Part shown: piece by piece, positions 34,372 to 43,254 of the stretch
Numbering within the stretch: position 1 is the first letter of the stretch
Layout of the letters: every line of letters starts with the position of its first letter
Assembly: GCF_005473905.2 (NCBI RefSeq)
Contig: NZ_CP061336.1
Span: 4,270,501-4,334,500, forward strand
Direction of reading: 5' to 3'
From: Ruminiclostridium herbifermentans
GTDB taxonomy: Bacteria; Bacillota; Clostridia; Acetivibrionales; DSM-1351
Length of the DNA stretch: 64,000 nucleotides
Made by a program: the position numbers and the translations under genes
The notes under the pieces: model-generated
The model's database searches: none
Seen by the model: the letters and a program-made list of their open reading frames with translations, nothing else
What the model was told of the DNA's origin: nothing

Positions 34372-35865
34372 TTAATTTTTTAATACCTCAACTGCTTTTA
34401 CATAAACAGCATCCTGCGTTTCCTTTAATTTATCCAGCTTTTCATTTAAAAGGTTCTGTGTACAATAGTCCAATACTCCATATCCATAAACCTTATTATC
34501 TATTTGGAACTTTGTAATAGCTACAACTGTCTTTTTATCTAGAATATTATCGGGATTATCCACATCATATTTCAAAAGCTTTAAAATGCACTCTGCACTA
34601 AATACATCGTTACATTTTGTATTAAGCACGGGCTTAATTGCTACATTAAGGGGCTTTATTTCATTTACCCTAATATTATCTGCACTTATACTGCCTTCCT
34701 TAACATAAATATGCGGTTCAATGCCCTTTTGGTCAATACATTCGCCCTTTGGCGTGTAATACATACCCATAGTCATTTTAGCCCAGCCTAGCAGGTCACT
34801 ATCTAGTGCATATGGAAAAGCAAATGCGTCTACTGTTTTTTCGGCGCTTCCTTTATTTAACCTTTCAAAGGCTTCAGGTGTTAAAATTGGTACAACACTC
34901 TGTACTTTAGCCTTTCCATAAGTCTTGTTTCCAAGAATAACTCCTGCATTGGTATCTTTAATTGCTCCTGTCAATATTTCTGAAGCACTTGCAGACTTTT
35001 CATTTACTAAAATAGCAAGCTTGTATTTAATAGTTTTCAAATCTGAATAGAATTCCTCATCTTTAAGCTTATCGTCCTTATAATCCAGCTTTGTAATCAA
35101 ACCTTTTGGTACAAAAAGTTTCCCAACTGCAACGGCCTGATCTAAAAGTCCACCAGGATTATTTCTCAAATCCAACACAACTTTTGTCACTTTTTTACTA
35201 TCAAAATAACTAAGAGCTTCTTTGATTCCACTATAGGCATTTGCAGAAAACATATCTAGCAAGATATATCCAATATCCCCTCTTATTTCATAACTGACAC
35301 TTGGAATATCAAGCTTTGCTCTTTTTAGTTCAAATGTAATCTCTCCGCTTACATTCTGTCGCAATATACTAAGCTTTACTTTTGTATCAACTTCACCTGT
35401 AATTCTAGCAACAACATCATCAAGCTTTGATTTAACTACAGATATTCCATCTACCTTAGCTATTTTATCTCCATTTAGAATTCCAGCTTTCTGTGCTGGA
35501 GATTTTTCAATTACATTGATAACGGTCACATAATCGCCAATTTGTTCGACGGATATTCCCACGCCATGAACTTCACCGCCAAGAGAATTCATAAACTCAT
35601 CAAATTCCCTCTGACTATAAAAGATTGAATAATTATCTAAAGTGTCAAAAATCTCCTCGACAGTTGGTTTATTTAAATCCTCATCAGTTATGCTACCACT
35701 ATATTTCTGCTTTATCAGTTTCCTGACACTTTCTAAATAATCATCGTTATATCTCGTTTCTTGTTTCTGAGGCAGTATTTCAACAGCAAATGCAGCAGAA
35801 CTAACCACTGTAAAGGCCATTGCTATAGACAGCGCTAATGCTGTAATTTTTTTTAAGTTTATCAT
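34372..35865 (-). CDS. ctpA: S41 family C-terminal processing protease
   Basis: A 497-residue secreted protease with a signal peptide (residues 1-27, ending SSAAFA). A PDZ domain spans ~100-180 (INVIEKSPAQKAGILNGDKI), then the S41 core with LDLRNNPGGLLDQAV, catalytic serine in NEKSASASEIL (~291-295) and catalytic lysine in TYGKAKVQ (Lys318). The C-terminal ~70 residues (ILKLLKYDVDNPDNIL, AITKFQIDNKV) look like a peptidoglycan-binding-type repeat, as in CtpB-like proteins. It probably cuts exported proteins near the wall. Its neighbours upstream are SLH proteins. The ribosome site (AAAGG) is weak and distant. Confidence 0.9.
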   Translation of the reverse strand: MINLKKITALALSIAMAFTVVSSAAFAVEILPQKQETRYNDDYLESVRKLIKQKYSGSITDEDLNKPTVEEIFDTLDNYSIFYSQREFDEFMNSLGGEVHGVGISVEQIGDYVTVINVIEKSPAQKAGILNGDKIAKVDGISVVKSKLDDVVARITGEVDTKVKLSILRQNVSGEITFELKRAKLDIPSVSYEIRGDIGYILLDMFSANAYSGIKEALSYFDSKKVTKVVLDLRNNPGGLLDQAVAVGKLFVPKGLITKLDYKDDKLKDEEFYSDLKTIKYKLAILVNEKSASASEILTGAIKDTNAGVILGNKTYGKAKVQSVVPILTPEAFERLNKGSAEKTVDAFAFPYALDSDLLGWAKMTMGMYYTPKGECIDQKGIEPHIYVKEGSISADNIRVNEIKPLNVAIKPVLNTKCNDVFSAECILKLLKYDVDNPDNILDKKTVVAITKFQIDNKVYGYGVLDYCTQNLLNEKLDKLKETQDAVYVKAVEVLKN

Positions 35866-35965
35866 AATATTTGTCCATAAACCTTTTATATATTAACAAT
35901 ATACAAGAAATAGAATGGACAGTCACCTCCCCATATTCTATTAAAGCAAATAACTAGAAACTAAA

Positions 35966-36010
35966 TGGGGCTGTGTCGGCTACAATACTTGCTCTTTGCC
36001 TTCAAGCCCC
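35966..36010. repeat. Fragment of the ~240-bp palindromic element forming a hairpin
   Basis: CTGTGTCGGCTACAATACTT followed by GCTCTTTGCC matches the inner arm of the element at 13657-13896 and 20559-20799 (GTGTCGGCTATAATACTTG...). The ends GGGGCT and AGCCCC pair, giving a hairpin right after the stop of the SLH gene (minus strand), with a T-containing tail. It may serve as that gene's terminator. Confidence 0.6.
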
Positions 36011-36026
36011 AATAATTTTATATAAT

Positions 36027-37619
36027 TTAATAGCTCAATATCTTGTCCATATATTCACTTCTAATGTCATTGTTCATATACTCTATATATGCCTTCATCA
36101 TTTCCGCAGCTTTTGCCTTTGTTACCTTAGACTTTGGATAAATATAACCCTTGGAGTCCTCTTCAATCAAACCTAGTCTCTCTGCAACATACATTGAGGG
36201 TCTAGCAAATGATGAAATACTGTCATTATCAGTAAAGCTTGTTACTGGTGCAGGATTTGGAGCTAGGCCATTTAGCCCCAACGAATTTATCATCATTGTA
36301 ACCGCTTCTTGCATAGTTATTAAATCGCTAGGTCTAAATTGGCTTTTTCCATTACCATAAACTATTCCTCTTTCTGCAGCTTCATTTATAGCCTGGAAAA
36401 AAGTATGGTTTGTGGATACATCTGTAAATAAGGATTTAACTTCTACATTCTTTTTATTTGTTGTTGTTTTCTTTTTAGTAACAAATACTGGGTCAACAGG
36501 AACTTCCTTTGCAACATTTATAAAAGCATCTATAAACTCAGCTCTGCTCATGTATTCCTGTGGATCAAAGCTTGCTGCTTCATTCTCCTTAAATGCCTCT
36601 AATCCAAACATAAGAGAAATACTTTCTTCTGAAGGATGTCCGCTTATTTGTTTTAAGTTTGGAGAAATTAAGCTTATTTGTGTTGGAAAACTCTCAAGCT
36701 TTAAGCTGTTTGTATAAGTGTTAACCTTAGTAGTAGGAACCTTATTTTTATCAAGTTCACTTAATTTTGCAGTATATTTCAAAATATTCTCATTTTTTTG
36801 TGTTTGTATATAACCACCCTCAACACTTGTTTGTTCAGCAATACTTTCATCATACTTCAGTTCTTTTTTGGTTGTAGTGGATATATCTATGCTTACCTTG
36901 CCAATACTTCCAACTGTCTTTCCCGGCTTACGATAGGAAATAGTCTGTTCTAGTTTTTGCGCCTCAGCTGAGCTCCAGTATTCGTCATAGCCAGAATAAT
37001 TTCCAGATGTCTCTACAACAACAGTATCTGTACTTCTTGCATTTCCAATATGATATGTTTTCTTGCTTCTCAGTGTGCCATTATAATAATTGACTGCAGG
37101 CTTCATATCAATAAGATTGGATTTAGACAGCACATAGTCATTTGTACCTGATATTATGTATCTATCACCGCCTAAAGTCACTGTTTCTGTGGCTTTGGAC
37201 AATGTAGTTGATTCTGTCTTCTGACCATTTGACTTCGGTGTAATTGTTGTAACATATACAAGTGTACGAGTTAGCTTATTATCTCCATTAGCTAAAGAAT
37301 ATGTATACGTTGAAGTTAATGTCTGGGTATTAGTCTTTGTATCATCTTTAAGCTTCTTTGATATTGTCACAGTTCCGCTAAGGATTATAGGCACACCGCT
37401 CAAAAAACATGGTTCCTGATAATCATACTCAACTTTGCTGGAGGTAGTAGTGGAAGTAGTTGCAGTGGGCACTTCCCCCGATGATATACCGCCGTCATAT
37501 CCGCTATCTCCTTGCTTTGCAAATGTCATATCCGGTGCAGTCAGAGATAATAGCATTGTAACTGCTAAACCTAAGCATATGTATTTTTTTACCTTAATTC
37601 GTTTTAATAAATTTTGCAA
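36027..37619 (-). CDS. Secreted SLH-domain protein
   Basis: About 530 residues. A signal peptide (KKYICLGLAVTMLLSLTAPDMTFA) is followed by a Thr/Ser-rich beta region of unknown fold, then three SLH repeats at ~350-525 (FTDVSTNHTFFQAINEAAERGIVYG is part of the clearest). SLH repeats bind secondary wall polymers, usually pyruvylated, so the protein is held on the cell wall. The start is uncertain: a TTG at 37619 is preceded by GGGGG at nine bases; a TTG at 37673 overlaps the upstream gene. It is co-transcribed with the larger SLH gene 44 bases upstream. Confidence 0.85.
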   Translation of the reverse strand: MQNLLKRIKVKKYICLGLAVTMLLSLTAPDMTFAKQGDSGYDGGISSGEVPTATTSTTTSSKVEYDYQEPCFLSGVPIILSGTVTISKKLKDDTKTNTQTLTSTYTYSLANGDNKLTRTLVYVTTITPKSNGQKTESTTLSKATETVTLGGDRYIISGTNDYVLSKSNLIDMKPAVNYYNGTLRSKKTYHIGNARSTDTVVVETSGNYSGYDEYWSSAEAQKLEQTISYRKPGKTVGSIGKVSIDISTTTKKELKYDESIAEQTSVEGGYIQTQKNENILKYTAKLSELDKNKVPTTKVNTYTNSLKLESFPTQISLISPNLKQISGHPSEESISLMFGLEAFKENEAASFDPQEYMSRAEFIDAFINVAKEVPVDPVFVTKKKTTTNKKNVEVKSLFTDVSTNHTFFQAINEAAERGIVYGNGKSQFRPSDLITMQEAVTMMINSLGLNGLAPNPAPVTSFTDNDSISSFARPSMYVAERLGLIEEDSKGYIYPKSKVTKAKAAEMMKAYIEYMNNDIRSEYMDKILSY

Positions 37620-37662
37620 AATAGTCAACCCCCACTTTATATGATTTTTTACTACAATCTTT

Positions 37663-40600
37663 CTATTCTTCAACTATAACTATATACGCATCTCCAGTTG
37701 TGGTATTATCTTTCTTTAGGACTCGTATTTTATCACCTTTTTTAATTTCAGAAGGATTTATTCTCTTATTATTCTTTATTATTAAAGAATTTGTCAAAAG
37801 CTTGAAATTACTGTCCTTCATTTCAACCCATAAATGCTTGGTTGCGTCATAATATTTACAATTACGTAATGCTATTGCATCAGCTTGTTTAAGAATACTT
37901 CCATCCTCACCTATTGTCTCTCCTGACATGCTTGCCACAACACCTGTTATATTGAAATTACCGTAAGGTGCAGTGCTTATTTCAACTGCGTTTACACCAT
38001 CACTTAATATGTATATAGTTCTATCATAGAAAGTGCCATCATCATTATAGATGCTAAAGTCACCCTGCCCTATTATACCATCTGTATCAGTAATTCTAGT
38101 GTCTGCCGATAAATTAAAGGTTATTGGAGTATTTGCATAGTTCCAGTTTGTACCTTCAAGCCTTGCATAGGATTGTAAAGTGACACTCTTGTACTCATTA
38201 ATACTGCGAATTCTTCCTCTATATAATTGGATAGCCTCAGCTCCTGGTCTGTCCTCTATTGAAACAATTCCAGCTATTAGCTTTCCTGTTTCAGCGTCCC
38301 TGTTAGCCATAACATATGCATAGTCATTAGGTGCCACACTGCCACCCTGTACCAGCCTGCCATTCTTAACAACAATTGTTCCATTATTTATAGCAATATT
38401 ATCTAAGGATTTTTCAAGTGTAAAACTATTGGAACTTGTAGTATTATATACCTTGTCATTGTATGCAACTTCTTTGTCTGAATTATCAATAAAGCTTGCT
38501 GCAACACCATTTTCGCCATTGCCGTAATCCTTTTCGCTGACTACATAGACTGTATTTCCATTCAAATATGTATTTAATGTTGAAATAGTTCTTTCACTTC
38601 CGTCGAAATAAGCCTTAAAATTGCTGCCTACATTTATTGTCATAAAAGGATCTGTTGTGTTCTTTATCCATTGACCCTTATAGAGAGTCCATGGATTACT
38701 AAGCACAATTTTGTCTGATAAATCATCATAGCCTTCAAATGTTCCCTTATAGACATTTGCTACCAGCTTGTCCCCGCCTTCAATTACTATTTCTTTTAGC
38801 ACAGTAACATTTGGAGCAACGTTAACTATAAGCTTTACCTTATCACCATTTTGTAATTGGCTTAGCTTTGTAAGCTTTCCTTCCTTAATTACATTTACAC
38901 CGTTTGTACTATAAATCAGCTGTTTTCCCTTTTCTGTTTCAACTGTAATTGTGTTAATCTTCTTGTTTATTATCTTTCCATAGTATATTGAGTAGTTAGG
39001 GACTCCACTGATGGAAGAAATAGCACCGCTATCATCTATCCTAATGAACACCGTATCTCCCGGCTCAATATCACTTAATTCTGCTGGCACATGATTCTTA
39101 AAGACCTCTACAGCATTTGGATCAGCATAATTAAAGGTTCTAAGTGTAGATGTCTCTAATGGAGTCTTACCAGTTCCATCTTCATTGTAAAGTGTTATGT
39201 ATCCAAGCTGAGGATTATTTTCCTCGACTATTCCTGCGACCAAGCCCTGCTCACGTTCCTTTTTAACAGTTATAGGAGTTATTTCAACTATCATATCCTG
39301 CTTTAAACCTATAATAACAATGCTTCCGGGTTTTATGTCTGAAACCTCAACCTTTGCCTTAGTCAGCGCATTTATGACACCGTTTGAGTATGATTTATTT
39401 TCATATACAATGCTTCCATCAGCATATGTCTGTGGTTTTGGATCTGCAACATCTTGGTTTGGATATTCAATTTCTTGCTTAAGAGGTGTAATATTAATTG
39501 TTCTGCCATTACTATTTACACTGTTTACAATAGCTGCCTTATAGCCAATCTCCTTGTTGCTGGAAAGCACACGTGCATACTGCACTGTCATGTCCTCAAT
39601 GCCAGCAATATATTCAATTCTGTCTCCTACTGCCAAGCTATTAGAATTAGTAATATTTCCGTTTTTGTACACTGGTATTTCTGTACGGGAGGAAACCTGG
39701 GCACTTCCCGTAAGTTCATTTGAGGTTGTTGTAGGTTTTTGATACTGAGCTTCTACTGTTATTGTATCAAGAAGTCCGTCTGAATTACGGACATAGTATG
39801 TATTATAATCTATTTGATATCCCTTTGAGGTATCTTTTGTTGAACGTTTTTCTTCAATTGTTGCTGTTCTCTTTTCCATATTGCGAAGTGGTAAAATCAC
39901 ATGCTCAGCGTTCTTTAAGATTCTAGCAACCTGTGACCGTGTAACGGCCTGATTTGGATTAAAGTTTCCTCTGCCGTCGCCACTCATAATATTATTTTCA
40001 AGTATAGCTTCTATGTAGGGTACATTTTCTGCCTTTGCACTTTTCCAGTCTGCAAAGCTGTTGAACAATTCCTGTTGGTTATATACAGGTAACAGCATCA
40101 GCGCCTTTGCAAGCCATGTAGCAAACTCCTGTCTCGTTACAGCTGAGCTTCTTTTAAAAGCTGAAGCCTCCAAGCTTGTCTGATCTGTTTGCATTGCATC
40201 GGCCAAATCTTGTAAGCTAATCAATCCCTCATTTGCTGCTAACTGGAGACTTCCATCATATAGAACTGACTGAAGGCTGGTCTTTTTCTGTGCAGCAGGT
40301 CTGGAATCATTTAGTGTCTGTCCTTGTGTTGTAATATCCTGAGCTCTGTTTGCTGCCATATACACCAGATAAAGTGCCATTTCCTTTGAAATAGAGCCAT
40401 TAGGGTTAAATACCGTGCTCCCTAATGATGGGAATATTCCAAGAGCACCATTTTGGTATATAGCATCCTTAAGGTCATAGCCAGCTTTGCTGATATCTGT
40501 ATATTTCAAATTACTAATAACTGCTTGACCATTTTTTGAAGCATTATAAGCATTTGATACCTGTTCATCTGCTACAGCAGCACTCACTAAACCTGTCTGA

Positions 40601-40722
40601 AAAATCAGTACTGAACTGAGCACTACTGCAATAGTTTTTGACAGCCTTTGAGAATTTTTTTTGTTGCTTATATTTTGGTCTGAATATTTAATTTTTTGTT
40701 TGAAAAATTTTAAAAAAGTCAT
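37663..40722 (-). CDS. Large secreted SLH-domain protein (S-layer-type)
   Basis: A 1019-residue protein with a long signal region (hydrophobic core SKTIAVVLSSVLIFQTGLVSAA, ~29-50). SLH repeats lie at the N-terminus (~60-290): YDLKDAIYQNGALGIFP and NSFADWKSAKAENVPYIEAILENNIMSG. The rest is a string of ~80-residue beta modules with recurrent GDxVxI-type turns (EYIAGIEDMTVQYARVLSS, PGSIVIIGLKQDMIVEI, PGDTVFIRIDD, NGDKVKLIVNV), which looks like tandem OB- or SH3-like folds. It has no enzyme motif. The leader upstream folds into a closed CGAGGC/GCCTCG structure. Probably an abundant wall or S-layer protein. Confidence 0.87.
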   Translation of the reverse strand: MTFLKFFKQKIKYSDQNISNKKNSQRLSKTIAVVLSSVLIFQTGLVSAAVADEQVSNAYNASKNGQAVISNLKYTDISKAGYDLKDAIYQNGALGIFPSLGSTVFNPNGSISKEMALYLVYMAANRAQDITTQGQTLNDSRPAAQKKTSLQSVLYDGSLQLAANEGLISLQDLADAMQTDQTSLEASAFKRSSAVTRQEFATWLAKALMLLPVYNQQELFNSFADWKSAKAENVPYIEAILENNIMSGDGRGNFNPNQAVTRSQVARILKNAEHVILPLRNMEKRTATIEEKRSTKDTSKGYQIDYNTYYVRNSDGLLDTITVEAQYQKPTTTSNELTGSAQVSSRTEIPVYKNGNITNSNSLAVGDRIEYIAGIEDMTVQYARVLSSNKEIGYKAAIVNSVNSNGRTINITPLKQEIEYPNQDVADPKPQTYADGSIVYENKSYSNGVINALTKAKVEVSDIKPGSIVIIGLKQDMIVEITPITVKKEREQGLVAGIVEENNPQLGYITLYNEDGTGKTPLETSTLRTFNYADPNAVEVFKNHVPAELSDIEPGDTVFIRIDDSGAISSISGVPNYSIYYGKIINKKINTITVETEKGKQLIYSTNGVNVIKEGKLTKLSQLQNGDKVKLIVNVAPNVTVLKEIVIEGGDKLVANVYKGTFEGYDDLSDKIVLSNPWTLYKGQWIKNTTDPFMTINVGSNFKAYFDGSERTISTLNTYLNGNTVYVVSEKDYGNGENGVAASFIDNSDKEVAYNDKVYNTTSSNSFTLEKSLDNIAINNGTIVVKNGRLVQGGSVAPNDYAYVMANRDAETGKLIAGIVSIEDRPGAEAIQLYRGRIRSINEYKSVTLQSYARLEGTNWNYANTPITFNLSADTRITDTDGIIGQGDFSIYNDDGTFYDRTIYILSDGVNAVEISTAPYGNFNITGVVASMSGETIGEDGSILKQADAIALRNCKYYDATKHLWVEMKDSNFKLLTNSLIIKNNKRINPSEIKKGDKIRVLKKDNTTTGDAYIVIVEE

Positions 40723-40825
40723 ATATTTAGCCCCTATTATTAATATAGTAATTTTTTATCGCACCAAGCTTTAAAATAAAATTTTTTGACTATAGAAAAT
40801 TTTATTAGTATCAGCGGCGCGTAAG

Positions 40826-40905
40826 CGAGGCTGGAGATTTCAAAACATTTTAAAATCAAAGCGGTTCCCACTGCTTATAGAAGCTGGGGATATGTACTTG
40901 CCTCG
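40826..40905 (-). promoter_or_regulatory. Candidate structured RNA leader of the large SLH gene
   Basis: On the minus strand CGAGGC (40905-40900) pairs with GCCTCG (40831-40826) and encloses a smaller hairpin with CCCA-GCTT/AAGC-TGGG arms (40884-40863). The structure ends about 100 bases before the ATG at 40722. It is GC-rich in an AT-rich gap. It matches no riboswitch consensus I can recall. The gap 40723-41730 otherwise holds AT-rich DNA and, from 41430, repeats. Confidence 0.45.
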
Positions 40906-41429
40906 TTATACTTTTCTTGTTTATATTATCGGCTTATTTTATAGATTTTTGTGTTAAAGTTTCATTACAAAATGAGAAGTTTTATAGTATATTCGTTTTC
41001 GAGTCAATTTTTATATCTTAAACTCCTATCTGTCTAGATTTTGTATAAATTGCGCTTATTTAATATATAACATTTGAAAAATATCAATTATTTTCTATAA
41101 AAGTCTTCTACTATGTTACAAATTATATACTATTTCTATAGTAATATGTATATGCTTAATAGATACAAATACTGGAAATGTTTATATAGCCTATGTTCGA
41201 AATTATGATATTCTATCTTCAATAAATTTTTATATTAATTAATATGTTCTACACATAAAACTTCATCTTTCATTGTAAAGAAAAATTAGCCCTCTTTTTT
41301 CTACAGCATTTATTAAATTACTTAAATTATATATTTCTCTTATTATATTACAATTAACTTATCAAAATCAAAGTCTTAAGCAGAACACCCCCACTCCTTT
41401 TATTTCCATAAAAAGTATGTGATAATTAT

Positions 41430-41690
41430 TATAAGTTGAGCCTTGCTCAAGTTTACCAATGGCTTGTTGTCTAGTAATTAATTTAACTTTCCCATTTAAA
41501 AATCGCAGGTATTAAACTTATCAATGGAAAGTTGGATTAGAAATATTTGCATGAATTAGTTGCGTGAAAAAAGCTTGCGTTTTTTGAGACTCGAAATCGC
41601 ACCATGTAAGTAAACTATACTTTCGATTTGTTTTGGCAACAAACCATTGATAAGCTTGAACATCAACAGATTTTTGAGTTAGAAAAATAA
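41430..41690. repeat. Cluster of inverted CAACTTTCC-type repeats around a two-hairpin element
   Basis: A left copy (41484-41560: AACTTTCCCATTTAAAAATC, then TTATCAATGGAAAGTTGG) and an inverted right copy (41629-41690: CAACAAACCATTGATAAGC...) flank a two-hairpin element (41576-41620) with GACTCGAAATCGCACCATGT and TTTCGAT. A further partial copy lies at 41451-41480. The layout, two inverted ends around a different repeat, is like a small non-autonomous element. It lies upstream of the plus-strand Sir2 gene and may carry or disturb its promoter. Confidence 0.7.
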
Positions 41691-41730
41691 TAAAGCTAAC
41701 TAATTAAAATTAATCAAGGAGATGTTTTTC

Positions 41731-42465
41731 ATGAGTGTTGAGAAATTGTCCAAAGTCTTAGAATCCAGTGATAACATTGTATTTTTCGGTGGCGCTGGAA
41801 TGAGCACAGAATCTGGTATTGCTGATTTTCGTTCACAGAATGGACTTTATAAAACCTCCACTGGTTACGAGTATCCAGCCGAAACAATGCTTTCACACAG
41901 TTTTTTTGTCTCTCATACCAATGATTTTTATAGATTTTATAAAGAGAAAATGATTTTTAAGGATGCAAAACCCAATGCTGGTCATATTGCATTAGCTAGG
42001 CTTGAGAGCATGAGTAAATTAAAAGCCGTTATAACTCAGAATATTGATGGTTTGCATCAGCTTGGAGGAAGTAAAAATGTTTTTGAACTACATGGTTCTG
42101 TGCATAGGAACTATTGCATTGGCTGCCATGCTTTTTATGATTTAGATGCTATTATTAATTCTGATGATATAGTTCCTCTATGTTCCCATTGTGGAGGCAT
42201 AATTAAGCCTGATGTTGTATTATATGAAGAACCACTGGACGATAATATTGTAAATGGCGCAGTAAATGCTATTAAAAACGCTGATGTCCTTATAGTTGGA
42301 GGAACATCATTAGTAGTTTATCCTGCAGCTGGACTTATAAATTATTTTGGAGGCGAAAATCTTATTTTAATAAACAAAAGCACTACCCAATATGACTCAA
42401 AAGCTGATTTAGTAATTCACGATTCTATTGGAAAGGTTTTAAGTACTGCTGTTAATATGCTGTAA
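41731..42465 (+). CDS. cobB: Sir2-family NAD-dependent protein deacylase
   Basis: A 244-residue sirtuin. The NAD motif GAGMSTESGIADFR lies at 21-34, TQNIDGLH at 102-109 and the catalytic histidine at 121 in ELHGSVHRN. Zinc cysteines are Cys129, Cys132, Cys151 and Cys154. Length is that of bacterial CobB/SrtN. It removes acyl groups from lysines using NAD. The ATG at 41731 has AAGGAG ten bases upstream; the ATG at 41722 overlaps that site. It stands alone and converges with the small gene at 42467. Confidence 0.94.
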   Translation: MSVEKLSKVLESSDNIVFFGGAGMSTESGIADFRSQNGLYKTSTGYEYPAETMLSHSFFVSHTNDFYRFYKEKMIFKDAKPNAGHIALARLESMSKLKAVITQNIDGLHQLGGSKNVFELHGSVHRNYCIGCHAFYDLDAIINSDDIVPLCSHCGGIIKPDVVLYEEPLDDNIVNGAVNAIKNADVLIVGGTSLVVYPAAGLINYFGGENLILINKSTTQYDSKADLVIHDSIGKVLSTAVNML

Positions 42466-42466
42466 A

Positions 42467-42724
42467 TCAATTAAACATTTTGCTATATTTCTTCCATTTT
42501 CTCAATCCAAAGACAATTGAAACAGCACAAAATAACGTAATACTAACTATGATATTTGATATAAACTGTCTATATGTAAAATTCCCATTTATCAGAACTC
42601 TCAATATTGGGATAAAAATCCCCAATGGTATAGAGACCGTTATTATCCAATGAAACAATAAATATTTAAATTTGCCTTGCTCCTTTATTTTTGTCCACTG
42701 TTCTTGTGTAATATCAGTTTTCAT
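42467..42724 (-). CDS. Small membrane protein, unknown
   Basis: An 85-residue frame with two membrane helices (YLLFHWIITVSIPLGIFIPIL and FISNIIVSITLFCAVSIVFG) and charged ends (KWKKYSKMFN). It ends two bases from the stop of the convergent sirtuin gene. The ribosome site is weak. I do not recognise a family; the clean two-helix layout suggests it is real. Confidence 0.6.
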   Translation of the reverse strand: MKTDITQEQWTKIKEQGKFKYLLFHWIITVSIPLGIFIPILRVLINGNFTYRQFISNIIVSITLFCAVSIVFGLRKWKKYSKMFN

Positions 42725-43254
42725 TCAAAGCACCATCCATATAGTTTTATTTACATAAAATTCTACTATAGTTTATCTATTATATCAATTCTAATCAGTA
42801 AAGGCCTCTTTCCTAGTCTTTAGCTGCCAATCAATACTTTACTCATTTTAAATATCATCTTTTGCTGCCCAATCAAAACTTAATTTATTGAAAATATGCT
42901 CTTTTGCTGGCAAAAAAGCAATCAGGTATTATTTTTACAGCAAACTACGAGACTATTTTAATCCCAGCATACAAAGTATATGCGAAATTTATATCCAAAA
43001 TTTATATCCTAAACAAATTTTTAATTTGGAAACATAGCATATTCATTGTATATTTTTTGCACGAATTTATCAAAAAGCACATAGGATGTAATAGCCTGTA
43101 TTCTATATTAGGTTTTAAATTTACGCGACTCAACTTTCACAGTTGAATTGGAGGTGTGAGAGTTTATCAATGAAATGTTGAGTTAAATAATATTTAATCT
43201 ATAAGGATTGAAGTAATTCCAGGCAAATAAAACTCAATAAAGGAGGAGTAATTA
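42725..43254. other. Gene-free region upstream of the beta-helix gene
   Basis: About 530 bases. An 80-codon plus-strand frame at 42904 has no ribosome site and is not called. The stretch contains a short dispersed hairpin copy at 43128-43183. It must contain the promoter of the beta-helix gene, which I could not locate with confidence. Confidence 0.5.
43128..43183. repeat. Short hairpin copy of the CAACTTTC dispersed repeat
   Basis: Arms ACTCAAC and GTTGAGT, with inner TTTCA/TGAAA, enclose GGAGGTGTGAGAGTTTATCA, the same loop core as the longer copies at 41.5 and 53.7 kb. Confidence 0.6.

Noticed and set aside
40860-40885. A T-box-like string (GTGGGAACCGC) in the SLH leader
   Set aside because: It does not match the T-box bulge well, there is no Stem I or terminator, and the downstream gene is not linked to amino acids or tRNA.
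42904-43146. An 80-residue plus-strand reading frame
   Set aside because: No ribosome site and no recognisable feature apart from AT-rich hydrophobic codons; it ends in a dispersed repeat.
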